Assembly: GCA_947846985.1 (NCBI GenBank)
Contig: CANTUZ010000014.1
Location: 4,264,374 to 4,328,373 of the forward strand
DNA: 64,000 bases
Source: Fratercula arctica
Lineage: Eukaryota > Chordata > Aves > Charadriiformes > Alcidae
Direction of reading: 5' to 3'
The position numbers and the translations under genes are program-made. Under the pieces are notes generated by a model. It did not search any database. It had not been told where the DNA came from and saw only the letters and a program-made list of their open reading frames with translations. Positions 1-50,474 of the stretch are shown one piece after another (within the stretch, counting starts at the first letter, position 1; every line of letters starts with the position of its first letter).

Positions 1-160
1 CGCCGCTCCCGTTGCCATGGTCACGCGTCGCCAGGGTGACCCAGCCGGGCCGCGGCGCGATCCCCATGGCAACGGCCGTCCCCCTCCCTCCCCTCCCCGC
101 GCCGCTATTGGCTGTCGCGCTCCCGCTCTGCGTGCGCTGATTGGCCGGTGCTGCACTGGA
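1..160. promoter_or_regulatory. CpG-rich promoter-like edge with paired CCAAT boxes
   Basis: The first 160 bases are CpG-rich and not yet repetitive. Two inverted CCAAT boxes (ATTGG) lie at 107-111 and 140-144, 33 bases apart, a spacing typical of NF-Y promoters. An RFX X-box-like motif starts at base 11 (GTTGCCATGGTCAC), and a half-site CCATGGCAAC lies at 64-73. No exon or open frame can be recognised. It may be the promoter of a gene beyond the left edge; direction is unknown. In mammals BAK1 and GGNBP1 lie beyond ZBTB9, but nothing here identifies either. Confidence 0.4.
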
Positions 161-184
161 GGCGGAACGGAGACGAGAGCGGTG

Positions 185-870
185 ACCGGAACCCAAACTG
201 GGAGCTGGGCCCAGACCAGTGCGGGGCCTGAACTGGGGGCTGTCCTGAACTGGGAGATAGCCCCTGACCAGTACAGGGCCTGAACTGGGAGCTGGGCCCA
301 GACCAGTACAGGGCCTGAACTGGGAGCTGGGCCCAAACCAGTACAGGGCCTGAACTGGGAGCTGGGCCCAGACCAGTATGGGGCCTGAACTGGGAGCTGG
401 GCCCAAACCAGTACAGGGCCTGAACTGGGAGCTGGGCCCAGACCAGTATAGGGCCTGAACTGGGAGCTGGCCTGAACTGGGAGCTGGGCCCAGACCAGTA
501 TGGGGCCTGAACTGGGAGCTGGGCGCAAACCAGTACAGGGCCTGAAGTGGGGGCTAGCCCCAGACCAGTATGGGGCCTGAACTGGGAGCTGGGCGCAAAC
601 CAGTACAGGGCCTGAACTGGGAGCTGGGCCCAGACCAGTATGGGGCCTGAACTGGGAGCTGGCCTGTACTGGGAGCTATCCCCTGACCAGTACAGGACCT
701 GAACTGGGAGCTGGTCTGAACTGGGAGCTGACCGCTGACCAGTACAGAGTGTGAACTGGGGGCTGATCTGAACTGGGAGCTGGCCCCTCACCAGTACAGG
801 GCCTGAAGTGGGGGCTGGCCCCAGACCAGTATAGGGCCTGAACTGGGAAGTGGCCCTAAATGGTGAGAGA
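185..870. repeat. Minisatellite, about 35-bp unit, downstream of ZBTB9
   Basis: Tandem copies of a roughly 35-bp unit containing AACTGGGAGCTGGGCCCAGA and CAGTACAGGGCCTG. Copies differ by point changes and by partial units near 470 and 660. There is no AATAAA on the ZBTB9 (minus) strand, so the ZBTB9 poly(A) site is not visible here. Confidence 0.9.
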
Positions 871-904
871 TTCCTGAGTTGGGATGGGGCTGCATCCCCA
901 AACC

Positions 905-1430
905 AGTGCGAGGTCTCAACTGGGACCAGTGCCTGAACTGGGACCAGAGAAGTGAACTGGGACCAGAGCTCTAAACCGGGACTGGAGCCTGAACTGGGAC
1001 CAGTGCCTGAACTGGGACCAGAGCCTTGAACTGGGACCAGAGCCTGAACTGGGTCTGGAGCCTGAACTGGGACCAGAGAAGTGAACTGGGACCAGAGTCC
1101 TAAACTGGGTCTGGAGCCTGAACTGGGACCAGAGAAGTGAACTGGGACCAGAGTCCTAAACTGGGACTGGAGCCCTGAACTGGGACCAGTGCCTGAACTG
1201 GGAATAGAGCCTTGAACTGGGTCTGGAGCCTGAACTGGGAATAGAGCCTTGAACTGGGACCGGAGCCCTGAACTGGGATCAGTGCCTGAACTGGGCATAG
1301 AGCCTTGAACTGGGACCGGAGCCCCGAACTGGTACCAGAGCCCTGAACTGGGACCAGAGCCCTGAACTGGGAATAGAGCCTTGAACTGTAACTGGAGCCC
1401 TGAGGTGGGACCGGAGCCCTGAACTGGGAC
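905..1430. repeat. Minisatellite, 17-18-bp unit
   Basis: Shorter relative of the adjacent array, with the unit AACTGGGACCAGAGCCTG and variants. It ends just before the ZBTB9 stop codon. A 447-residue open frame on the minus strand crosses both arrays and is only translated repeat. Confidence 0.88.
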
Positions 1431-1469
1431 CCCCCCCCCTCCCTCCATCCCCCTTCCCCCGCGTCCCCC

Positions 1470-3203
1470 TCAGTCGCAGGCCCAGCACCCCCCTCCCCAC
1501 CGAGCCCCCTGGCAGAGGGGCCGGTGTTTGTCCAGGCCGCTGCGCAGGCGGAAGCGGCGACCGCAGCGCTCGCAGGCCCTGCCGGCCCCGTCGTGGGTCT
1601 TCATGTGCTCCGTCAGGTGGTGCTTCAGCTTGAAGCGCTTGTGGCAGGCGGCGCAGGCGAAGGGCCGCAGGCTGAAGGTCAACATGATGTGCCGGTCCCG
1701 CTTGGGTTTGACGGCGAAGCGTTTGCCGCACAGGCAACCGAAACGTTTGCCGTCGGGAGCCGCTCCCAACTTCACCGGGGCGTGAAGAGCTTGGCCCCGG
1801 CCCAGGATCTCATTCCCATGAAGGTCCACCGGTTTCCAAGACGGCTGAGGGAAGACGGCCGCCCCGCCGCTTGTCACCAGCGCGCCGCCCGTTGTTACCA
1901 CCGTCCCGCCGCCGCTGGCCGGGATGACGTAGCTCACCTCCGCCGGGGCGAAGCCCCCGGCCAACTCCGCCGCCGGCAGGAGGTCCTCAACGGCGGTGCC
2001 GTCGCCCGCCTCTTGCTTGATGTAGAAGATCTTGGGGGGCTCGTGGGTGTCTCCGGGGGCCCCGTCTTCCTCCTCATCCTCCTCCAGCACAATCTGGAGG
2101 GCGTCGGTGGGGTGGTGGCGGCGGCGGTGGCCGCCCTCTTCCTCCTCCTCTTCTTCTTCCTCCTCGTCCTCCTCCACGCAGATCTTGAGGACCTCCTCGC
2201 CGGTGTCCTTCAGGAGGGAGCTCAGGGACGATGTGGCTGCTGGCGCCACATCAGTGGCCACACGGATTTTGAGGACCTCCTCGCCCCCCTCCTTGGTGAA
2301 AGATGGCATTGCTGCGTCACTGCCGCAGGTGGCCCATGAAGAGCCATCGCCACCACGCACGGGCCATGCCGATGACGAAGAGCCATCGCCACCACGGGTG
2401 GACCATGAGGATGCTCCATCACCACCGCGGGTGGGACACGATGAGCCGTCGCCCCCGCGCGTGGTCCACGAGGAGGATGAAGACCCATCTCCACCACGGT
2501 TGGGCCACGATGACGCTCCGTCCCCTCCGCGGGTGGGACATGATGACCCATCTCCACCACGGGTGGTCCACGACGATCCTCCATCTCCACCATGGCTGGC
2601 ACATGAAGACCCATCACCACCACGGGTGGTCCACGACGATCCTCCATCTCCACCGTGGCTGGCACATGAAGCCCCATCTCCACCACGGTTGGTCCAGGAT
2701 GATGACGAAGCCCCATCTCCACCACGGTTGGTCCATGATGATGCCCCCTCACCGCCGCGGCTGCTTGATGACAATGACGATGTCGTCTCGCTGCCCCGCC
2801 CAGCCCACCGGCAGGGTCCCCCCTCCAACTCCCTCAGGATCTCTGAGCACTGGTCCACCACGTGCCACATCTGGAGACCGCTGGCCACCAAGAGATGACC
2901 GGGCAGGGCCTCCAACAGCAACGTCAACCGCCCGGAGTAGATGAGGTGCAGGAGCCCCTCGAAGGCGTCGGGGTCGATGGCGGGGGGCAGCAGCAGGCGC
3001 CCCCCATCCTGCAGCAGCAGCTTGTCGTGGAAGAAGGGGGACGCGGCGGCCAGGACGCTCTTGTGGGCCGGGAAGATGCGGCCGCCCACGTGGACGGCCA
3101 CGTCACAGAACTTCCCCTCCAGCCGCAGGCGGTTGAGGGAGTCCAGCAGCGCCGCCGCATGCTGGGGGAAGGAGATCTGCACCCGGCCCCCCTCCGCCGC
3201 CAT
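1470..3203 (-). CDS. ZBTB9: ZBTB9, BTB/POZ and zinc-finger protein, single coding exon
   Basis: Predicted 577 residues. The N-terminal BTB/POZ domain (about residues 10-125) includes LEGKFCDVAVHVGGRIFPAH and SPFFHDKLLL; this fold mediates dimerisation and corepressor contacts. A low-complexity middle follows, with an RGGDG tandem repeat and a run of glutamates. The C-terminus has zinc fingers: an atypical first finger in RFGCLCGKRFAVKPKRDRH, a classical C2H2 finger (FACAACHKRFKLKHHLTEH) and a third Cys2-His-Cys-like finger (ACERCGRRFRLRSGLDKH). The block KRFAVKPKRDRHIMLTFSLRP is what I recall from mammalian ZBTB9. I chose the ATG at 3203; the frame extends to a GTG at 3215, but that lies in the 5'UTR just after a splice acceptor. 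Human ZBTB9 is shorter (473 residues), mostly because of the repeat. Position next to SYNGAP1 on the same strand supports the name. Nuclear regulator by family; targets unknown. Confidence 0.93.
   Translation of the reverse strand: MAAEGGRVQISFPQHAAALLDSLNRLRLEGKFCDVAVHVGGRIFPAHKSVLAAASPFFHDKLLLQDGGRLLLPPAIDPDAFEGLLHLIYSGRLTLLLEALPGHLLVASGLQMWHVVDQCSEILRELEGGPCRWAGRGSETTSSLSSSSRGGEGASSWTNRGGDGASSSSWTNRGGDGASCASHGGDGGSSWTTRGGDGSSCASHGGDGGSSWTTRGGDGSSCPTRGGDGASSWPNRGGDGSSSSSWTTRGGDGSSCPTRGGDGASSWSTRGGDGSSSSAWPVRGGDGSSWATCGSDAAMPSFTKEGGEEVLKIRVATDVAPAATSSLSSLLKDTGEEVLKICVEEDEEEEEEEEEEGGHRRRHHPTDALQIVLEEDEEEDGAPGDTHEPPKIFYIKQEAGDGTAVEDLLPAAELAGGFAPAEVSYVIPASGGGTVVTTGGALVTSGGAAVFPQPSWKPVDLHGNEILGRGQALHAPVKLGAAPDGKRFGCLCGKRFAVKPKRDRHIMLTFSLRPFACAACHKRFKLKHHLTEHMKTHDGAGRACERCGRRFRLRSGLDKHRPLCQGARWGGGCWACD
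2310..2790 (-). repeat. ZBTB9: In-frame tandem repeat inside ZBTB9 coding sequence
   Basis: The ZBTB9 frame holds twelve GGDG motifs, mostly as (T/P)(T/N)RGGDG(A/S)SS(W/C), plus degenerate RGGEG and CGSDA copies at the ends. Units are 30-48 bp and always multiples of three, so the frame is kept. I do not recall such a repeat in mammalian ZBTB9. It is flanked toward the C-terminus by an acidic run encoded near 2125-2180. Confidence 0.85.
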
Positions 3204-3219
3204 CCTCCCCGCCACGAGC
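3204..3219 (-). other. ZBTB9: ZBTB9 exon 2 5'UTR and splice acceptor
   Basis: Read on the minus strand, a good acceptor (TCCCCGCAG) ends at 3220 and exon 2 begins at 3219, 16 bases before the ATG. Mammalian ZBTB9 also has a non-coding first exon and one coding exon. Confidence 0.75.
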
Positions 3220-3239
3220 CTGCGGGGACACGGCTGTCA

Positions 3240-4230
3240 CATGGGGCAGGGGCGGCCACTTGCCCTTTTGGGTACCCAGTTGCCCCTTTGGGCATCCTGT
3301 TGCCCCATGGGGTGCCTTGTTGCCCCATGTTCTACTGACCCATGGGGTGCTTTAGGGCCCTCTTGGGTGCCATGTTGCCTCTTGGGCACCCTGTTGCCCC
3401 ATGGGGTGTTCTGTTGCCCCATGAACGTTCTACTGACCCACGGGGTGCTTTAGGGCCCCCTTGGGTGCCCTGTTGCCCCTTGGGCACCCTGATGCCCCAT
3501 GAACTGTTCTACTGCCCCATGGAGTGATTTAGGGTCCCCTTTGGTTGCCCTGTTGCCCACTTGGGTGCCCTGTTGCCCTCTCAGGCACCTTCTTGCCCCA
3601 CAGGGTGTCTTGTTGCCCCATGGGATGCCCTGTTGGCCCTTGAACTTTCTAATGACCACGGGTTGCCCCATGGGTTGCCCAGTTGCCCCCTCAGGTGCCC
3701 TATTGCCCACATGGGTGCCCTGTTGTCCCCTTGGCCAGCCTGTTGTCCCACCCACAGAGTGTTCCGATGCCCCACGGGCTGCCCTCTTGGGTGCCCAGTT
3801 GCCCCATGGCACCCTCTGTTGCCCCATTAACCGTTCTCCTGCCCCCTGGGGTGCCAAGTTGCCCACCTGGTTGCCTGGTTTGTCCCATGGGGTGCTCTGT
3901 CCCCCACCCCTTGGGTGCCCGGTTGCCCCACGAACAGTTCTACTGCCCTTTGGGTTGCCCCTTCAGGTGGCCTGTTGCCCCCTCGGACACCCAGTTGCCC
4001 CCGGGGCAATTTGGAACCCCTATGGCGCGCTGAGTTGCCCACCTGGATGGCCTTCTTGCCCCCTTGGGCACCCTCTTGCCCCCCCCCCCCCGCCCCCCCT
4101 TGGGTGCTCGGATGCCCCATGAACAGTTCTACTGCCCCGGGGGGTGCCCTGTGGTGTCCCCCCCCCCCCCCCGGACACCCTCTTGCCCCTTGGGGTGCCC
4201 CGTTGCCCCGGGGGGGGGCTCCTATAGCCC
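3240..4230. repeat. Minisatellite filling the ZBTB9 intron
   Basis: Degenerate tandem units of about 20-24 bp built on TTGCCCCATGGGGTGCC and CTTGGGCACCCTG. It occupies nearly all of the intron 3220-4451. No exon or RNA gene is visible in it. Short open frames on both strands are repeat translations. Confidence 0.88.
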
Positions 4231-4419
4231 CGGGGCCGCCTCGCTGACACCGCCCCCCCCCCCCCCAAGCCCCGCCACCCCCTTCCTCCAGTTCGCCCCA
4301 TGGCCGCCCCCGGCCCCCGCGGGCCCCACGGACCGAGAACCGCCCCCCCCCCCCCCCCCCCCGGACCCCCCTCTCGGGACCCCCAAAACCCCCGGGACCC
4401 ACCGAACCCCCCCCCCCGG

Positions 4420-4530
4420 TCCCGTCACGTGTCCGCGCGCCCCGCGCTCACCCCAGGGCCGCGGCGCCTCCGAGCGGTGACGTCACCGGAAAGCCCCGCC
4501 CCCTCCCGCTGGGCAGAGCCGTGACGTGTC
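4420..4530 (-). promoter_or_regulatory. ZBTB9: ZBTB9 promoter and non-coding exon 1 donor
   Basis: On the minus strand a consensus donor (CTGGG|GTGAGC) marks the end of a non-coding exon 1 at 4452. Upstream lies a full palindromic CRE, TGACGTCA at 4478-4485, and a second half-CRE (TGACGT) at 4522-4527. A CACGTG E-box is at 4426-4431, inside the intron start. The stretch is CpG-rich with no TATA box. The start site is probably close to 4480-4500, but I cannot fix it. Confidence 0.65.
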
Positions 4531-4539
4531 CGGGGAAGC

Positions 4540-5455
4540 CCCGCCCCCTCCGACACCCACCTCCCCCCGCGCCCGCTCACAAGCCCCGCCCCTCTGATGC
4601 CCCGCCCCCTCCAAACCACGCCCCCTCCAAAGCCCAACCAGCCCCGTGACACCCACCCCCGCGGAGCCCCGCCCCCTCCCAAGCCCCTCCCCCCGGAACC
4701 ACAGGAAGCCCCGCCTCTTCCCACCCCCCCTTTGTTCATACCTGCCCCACCCCCCCGGGAAGCCACGCCCCTCCTAAGCCACGCCTCCATAGCAACCAGG
4801 CCACGTCCCCTTAAATCTGCAGGACCCACCTAGTCCCGGAAGCCACGCCCCTTCTAAGCCACGCCCCCTCACTAAACTTTGCCTTTGCTAAACCCCGCCC
4901 CCGAAAGCCCCGCCCCCTAAGCCACACCCACCTTAAGCCACGCCCCTACCCCGAAGGCCACGCCCCTCATCTCCCCAACCAGGCCCCGCCCCCTCTTTCC
5001 CCGGCCCCTCCACTCCCGCCCCAGCCCCGCCCCTTCCCAAATCTTTGCCAAACCCCGCCCCACACCCCGGAAGCCCCGCCCCCTCCCGAACCCCGCCCCT
5101 CCTAAGCCACGCCCCTAAAGCCCAACCAACCCCCGCCCCCTCCTTCCCCAGGCCCCGCCCACTCTTTCAGTGGTCCAGCCCCCGCCCCCCAAGCCCCTCC
5201 CCTCCAACCACCCGCCCTCTCCTAAGCCACGCCCCCTCCCAAGCCCCGCCCCTGTAGCCCAACCAACCCCCGCCCCCTCCCTCCCCAGGCCCCGCCCCCT
5301 CCCGCTGTTGCCCCGCCCATCCCCAGCCCCGCCCCTCCCACACTAGGCTCCTCCTAAGCCACGCCCCCTCCCACCCCCCGCCCCCCCAAACCCCTGCCCC
5401 TGCAGCCCAACCAACCCCCGTCCCCTCCGTCCCCAGGCCCCGCCCACCCCGCCCC
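4540..5455. repeat. GC-box/KLF-like array between SYNGAP1 and ZBTB9
   Basis: A 0.9-kb stretch made of CCCCGCCCC (Sp1 type) and AAGCCACGCCCCT (KLF/CACCC type) motifs repeated every 10-25 bases. It lies upstream of the ZBTB9 promoter and just downstream of the SYNGAP1 poly(A) signal. No coding frame is credible. It may be a proximal enhancer for ZBTB9 or simply a degenerate minisatellite. Confidence 0.75.
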
Positions 5456-5518
5456 GCCATTGGCCACCCCGCCTTGGCCCCACCCCCCCGATAGGCGGGG
5501 CTACAAGACCGATCCGAG

Positions 5519-5524
5519 TTTATT
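5519..5524 (-). terminator. SYNGAP1: Poly(A) signal AATAAA, probable SYNGAP1 3' end
   Basis: AATAAA on the minus strand, in a locally AT-richer spot. It is the only canonical signal I see between the SYNGAP1 stop codons (8105/8203) and ZBTB9 exon 1. That implies a 3'UTR of about 2.6 kb, longer than I recall for mammals because of the embedded minisatellite. Confidence 0.7.
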
Positions 5525-5689
5525 AAAGGCTCCGCGGGCAGCGGCGGCCCCGGCGGGGGTTGGAGCCAGCCCAGACCCGCCCTGGGGCCGCCCGCGGGCT
5601 GCGGATTGTCGGGGCTGCGGCGGGCCCGGGCCGGGCACCGGGGGCACCGGGGGCCGCTGAACTGAGGGGGGGGGGGGCCGGTGAAGCAG

Positions 5690-7930
5690 GGGGGCCTGGT
5701 GCGGGGGAGGGGGGGGCACCGGGGGGGGGGTCCCGGTGCATTTGGGGGGTCCCGGTGCACTGGGTGCATTTCGGGGGGGGGGGGGGCCCAGTGCATTGGC
5801 GGGGGGTCCTGGTGCATTTGGGGGGTCCCGGTGCGGGGGGCGGGGGGGGGGGGTGTCCTGGTGCATTGGGGGGTCCCGGTGAATGGGGGGAGTCCCGATG
5901 CATTGGGGGGGTCCCGATGTAATGGGGGGGGGGGGGGCGATGAATGGGGAGTCCGGTGCATTTTGGGGGGGGTCCCGATGCACGGGGGGATGGTGCCGGG
6001 ATGATGCACAAGGGCCCCCCCCCCCCCCCCGGTGTCCCATGGAGGGGGGGGGGGCTGCGGGTGTAAGGCCGGGGCCGGTGGCATATGGCGGGGAGGGGGG
6101 ACACGATGCACGAGGTGGCCCCATCCCGGGGGGGGGCACGGGGGGGGGGGGGGGCTGGGGGGGTGGACGACAAGGGACACCCCGGTCCTGGTGCACGGGG
6201 ACACCCTGGTGCCATTGCACGAGGCCAGTGGTGCACGGGGACCCCCCCGATGCTGTCGCACGAGGATGATGGTGCACAGGGGACACCCCCCCCCCAGCCC
6301 TGGTGCACAGGGACCCCCCGATGCTGTCGCACAAGGATGATGGTGCACGGGGACACCCCCCCCCCAGCCCTGGTGCACAGGGACCCCCCGATGCTGTCGC
6401 ACGAGGATGATGGTGCACGGAGATGCCTCTTCCCGTGGGTCCTGGTGCACGAGGCTGATGGTGCACGGGGACGTCCCGCTCCCGACGCACGGTGACCCCC
6501 CCCCCCGATCCTGGTGCATGGTGACACCCCGATGCACGATGACACCCCCCACCACCACCCCCCCCCCGGGTCTTGGTGCACGGTGATGCCCCGATGGCGG
6601 TGCCCGGCGAGGCCGTTGCACGACGGAGCTGGACGCACAGGGGGTGTCCTGTGGCTCCCGGTGCACGGGGTGGGTGTGCGATGCACGAGAGACGATGCAC
6701 GAGGAAGAGAGAAAAGGGGGGGGGGGGGGACGGACAAAAAAAAAAAAAGGGGGGGGTTGTGGGTTGTATAGGGGGGTGCTGTTGCACGGGGAGGTGTTGC
6801 ACGGTCCTGGTGCACGAGGGAGGCGATGCACGAGGCTGGGGGGGGGGTCTGGTGCCGGTGCACGACGAGGCCGGTGCACGTTTTGGGGGGGGGGGGGGGG
6901 GAAGGTGATGCACGAGGGGAAGGTCCGGTGCTGGTGCACGGGGGAGGCTGGTGCACGAGGGGTGGTGATGCACGAGGAGCTGATGCAGGAGGGGGAAGGT
7001 CCGGTCCTGGTGCAAGGAGGGTGATGCACGAGGAAAAAAAGGGGGGGAGGGGGGGCTGGCCTGGTCCTGGTGCACGGGGAGGTGATGCCAAGGGGAAGTC
7101 GGGTCCTGGTGCACGGGGAGGTGCCGCACGAGGGATGCCCGCTCCTGGAGCACAAGAAGCCGTCGCACGAGGCCGCCCCCCATCCCCTTGCACGAGGCCA
7201 CCATGATCCTGATGCACGAGGGGGATGTCTTCCCCTCCCCCCCCCCCCCCCCCCCCTTCCCCCCCCTGAGTCCCGGTGCACGAGGAGATGATGCACGAGG
7301 CCGTCCCGCTCCCAGTGCACAAGGTCGCCCCAGTCCCGGTGCACGAGGAGCTGTTGCACGAGGAGCCGGTGCACGGAAGCCTCCCCGCCCCCATTGCACG
7401 AGGACCCGATGCACGAGGAGACGATGTACGAGGCCACCCCTTGTCCCGGTGCACGAGGAGCCGGTGCACGAGGCCTCCTTGTTCCCGTCGCACGAGGTGC
7501 TGTTGCACGAGGCTGCCCCGCTCCCCTTGCCTGAGATGCCGTCGCACGAGGAGCTGTCGCACGAGGCCTCCCTGCTCCCGTTGCACGAGGTGCTGGTGCA
7601 CAAGATGCCCTTGCATGAGGCCTCCCCTGCTCCTATCGCACGAGGAGCCCTTGCACGAGACCTTCTTGCTCCTGTTGCACGAGGAGCCATTGCATGAAGA
7701 GCCCTTGCACGATGCTGCCCTGCTCCTGTCACATGAGGAGCCCTTGCACGAGGAGGAGCTGCTGCCCGAGGCCTCCTGGCTCCTGTCGCACGAGGAGCCG
7801 GCGCACGATGCTGCCCCCGCTCCTGTCACACGAGGAGCCCTTGCACGAGGAGGAGCCGGCGCACGAGGAGCCATCGCACGAGGAGCTGGCGCACGAGGCC
7901 TCCCCCTCTCCCCTCGCACGAGGGGCTCCC
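5690..7930 (-). repeat. SYNGAP1: GTGCACGAGG minisatellite in the presumed SYNGAP1 3'UTR
   Basis: From about 5690 to 6000 the units are GGGTCCCGGTGCATTGGGG. From 6080 to 7930 they are built on (G/T)TGCACGAGGAGCC and GGTGCACGGGG, with many dozens of copies. In the mRNA sense this reads CCTCGTGCAC repeatedly. G and A homopolymers interrupt it near 6715-6750 and 6885-6900. Long open frames on both strands (over 750 residues) are repeat artefacts. Confidence 0.85.
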
Positions 7931-8104
7931 CGTGTCGCACGAGGCCGGGGTGGGAGGGAGAGGGGGTGGGGTTTCCCCCCCCCCTCCCCCCTCCTCCTCC
8001 TCCTCCTCCTCCTCCTCCTCCTCTTCCCCGGGGGTCTCCGGGGGCCGCCGCCAGCCCCGGGGCGGGGGGTTGGGGGGGGTCCCGGGGGGCCCCCGGGGCG
8101 GGGG

Positions 8105-48790
<40,686 letters not shown>

Positions 48791-48884
48791 AGTCCCTCCC
48801 AGCGCTCCCAGTTCTCGCTGGGCGGTCCGTGCCCCCCCCGCGCGCTCACTCTCACTCACTCTCACTTTCACTCCCCGCCCCCCC

Positions 48885-49068
48885 CCGCACCCACGTGACC
48901 ACCCCTCCCTTCCCCCCCCCCCCCCCGCTTCCGGCCTCGCGCTGACGCGAGGGGAGGGGCGGGGCCGCGGTGACGGGCGGGGGGGGGGGGGGGGGGGGGG
49001 TGGAGGGGAGGGGGCGGGGCCCGGCGGGTCACGTGGGGGCGGCGGCCCAGCGGCGCGCGCGGCGGCGG
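48885..49068 (+). promoter_or_regulatory. CUTA: CUTA promoter and probable non-coding exon 1
   Basis: CpG island between two arrays. CACGTG E-boxes lie at 48892-48897 (CACGTGAC) and 49030-49035 (GTCACGTG), an inverted pair; an ETS-type CTTCCGG is at 48928-48934, and GC boxes lie between. A donor GG|GTACGG at 49069 would end a non-coding exon. This matches the head-to-head arrangement of CUTA and SYNGAP1 in mammals. Confidence 0.6.
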
Positions 49069-49079
49069 GTACGGGGGGG

Positions 49080-49990
49080 AGGGGGAGGGGGGCAAAATAG
49101 GGGGCGGGGGGGTGAGATATGGGGCTGGGGGGCGGTATATGGGGCTGAGAACAGCATATGGGGCTGGGGGGGACATTCTATGGGGCGGGGGGGGCAGTAT
49201 ATGGGGCGGGGGAGCGATATAGGGGGCGGGGGGGCTGTATATGGGGCTGGGGGGGCATTCTATGGGGTGGGGGTTCAGTATATGGGGCTGGGGGGGGCAG
49301 TATATGGGGCGGGGGGGCATTCTATGGGGCTGGGGGGGCAGTATATGGGGCTGGGGGAGCGCTATAGGGAGCTGGGGGTCAGTATGTGGGGCTGGGGGGG
49401 CATTCTATGGGGCTGGGGAGGGCGGGGGGCACTATATGGGCCTGGGGGGGCAATATAAGGGGCTGGGGGGCAGTATATGGGGCGGGGGGGGCGATATATG
49501 GGGCTGGGGAGGCAGTATATGGGGCTGGGGGGGCTGTATGTAGAGCTGGGGGGACAATATATGGGGCGGGGGGGGCAATTTTGGGGGGCTGGGGGACTGT
49601 ATATGGGGTGGGAGGCAATATAGGGGGCTGGAGGGGTGGTATATGGGGCTGGGGGGCAGTATAGGGGTCTGGGGGGGTGGTATATGGGGCTGAGAGCAGC
49701 ATATGGGGCTGGGGGGGCAATGTAGGGGGCTGGGGGGTGGTGTGTGGCACTGGGGGGGGTGTTCTGTGGGGCTGGGGGGTGTTCTATAGGGCTGGGGGGG
49801 GGGCAGCGTGGGGGGCTGGGGGGGGGGAGGGGGCGTTCTACGGGGCTGGGGGCCAGTACAGGGGGCTGGGGGGCCCTCTGTGGGGCTGGGAGGGGCAGTT
49901 CCTGCTGCCCTGGGGCACTTTTGGGCAGGGGGGGGGCAATATGTGCGGGGGGGTCAGTATGTGGGCTGGGGGGGGGGGTAATAGGGGAGG
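49080..49990. repeat. Minisatellite of GGGGGGCAGTATATGGGGCTG units, CUTA intron 1
   Basis: About 25-30-bp units with TATATGGGGCTGGGGGG and CATTCTATGGGG. The remaining intron to 50400 is degenerate GGGGCTGGGGGGCAGC. G-quadruplex prone. Confidence 0.92.
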
Positions 49991-50424
49991 TGGGGGGTCA
50001 GTGTAGGGGGCTGGTCTCTGGGGCTGGGGGGGGTCCTGGGGGGCCAGAAGTGGGGCTGGGGGGCACTTTGGGGGGGGGGGGGGAGGGGGAGAGTTTAGGG
50101 GCTGGGGGGGAGGGCAGCACCCGGGGGGGGGGGGGAGGGCAGCAGCGCATGGGGCAGCCTGGGCTGTGGGCTGGGGCAGCTGAGGGGCGGGGGGCAGCCG
50201 TGGAGCGGGGGGCATTGGGCTGGGGGGCCGCGTGGGGCTGGGGGGGGCAGCTCAGGGGTGCTGTGGGGCAGCGTGGGGCTGGGCAGCCGTGGGGCTGAGC
50301 TTTGGGGCTGGGGGCGGGGGGCAGCCGTGGGGCTATGGGGCAGCCGTGGGGCTGGGGGGCAGTTCGGGGGCCGTGGGGCCGCCGTGGGGCAGGCGTTGTC
50401 CCCTGACGGCCGCTCTCCCGGCAG

Positions 50425-50474
50425 GAGGGGACGGTGCCAGCTCCACCCCCCCCCCCATGAAGTTGGCCTTTGCT
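50425..50474 (+). CDS. CUTA: CUTA exon 2, start codon
   Basis: Acceptor CTCCCGGCAG before 50425, ATG at 50457, six codons (MKLAFA), donor GTGAGT. The short peptide joins in phase to ALATVTV and makes a hydrophobic leader. Confidence 0.75.

Noticed and set aside
3204..3215. GTG at 3215 as the ZBTB9 start
   Set aside because: Non-ATG and within four bases of the splice acceptor; the ATG at 3203 is the natural start.
5167..7940. Three frames of 740-805 residues on the minus strand downstream of SYNGAP1
   Set aside because: All three minus frames are open over the GTGCACGAGG repeat; this is 3'UTR.
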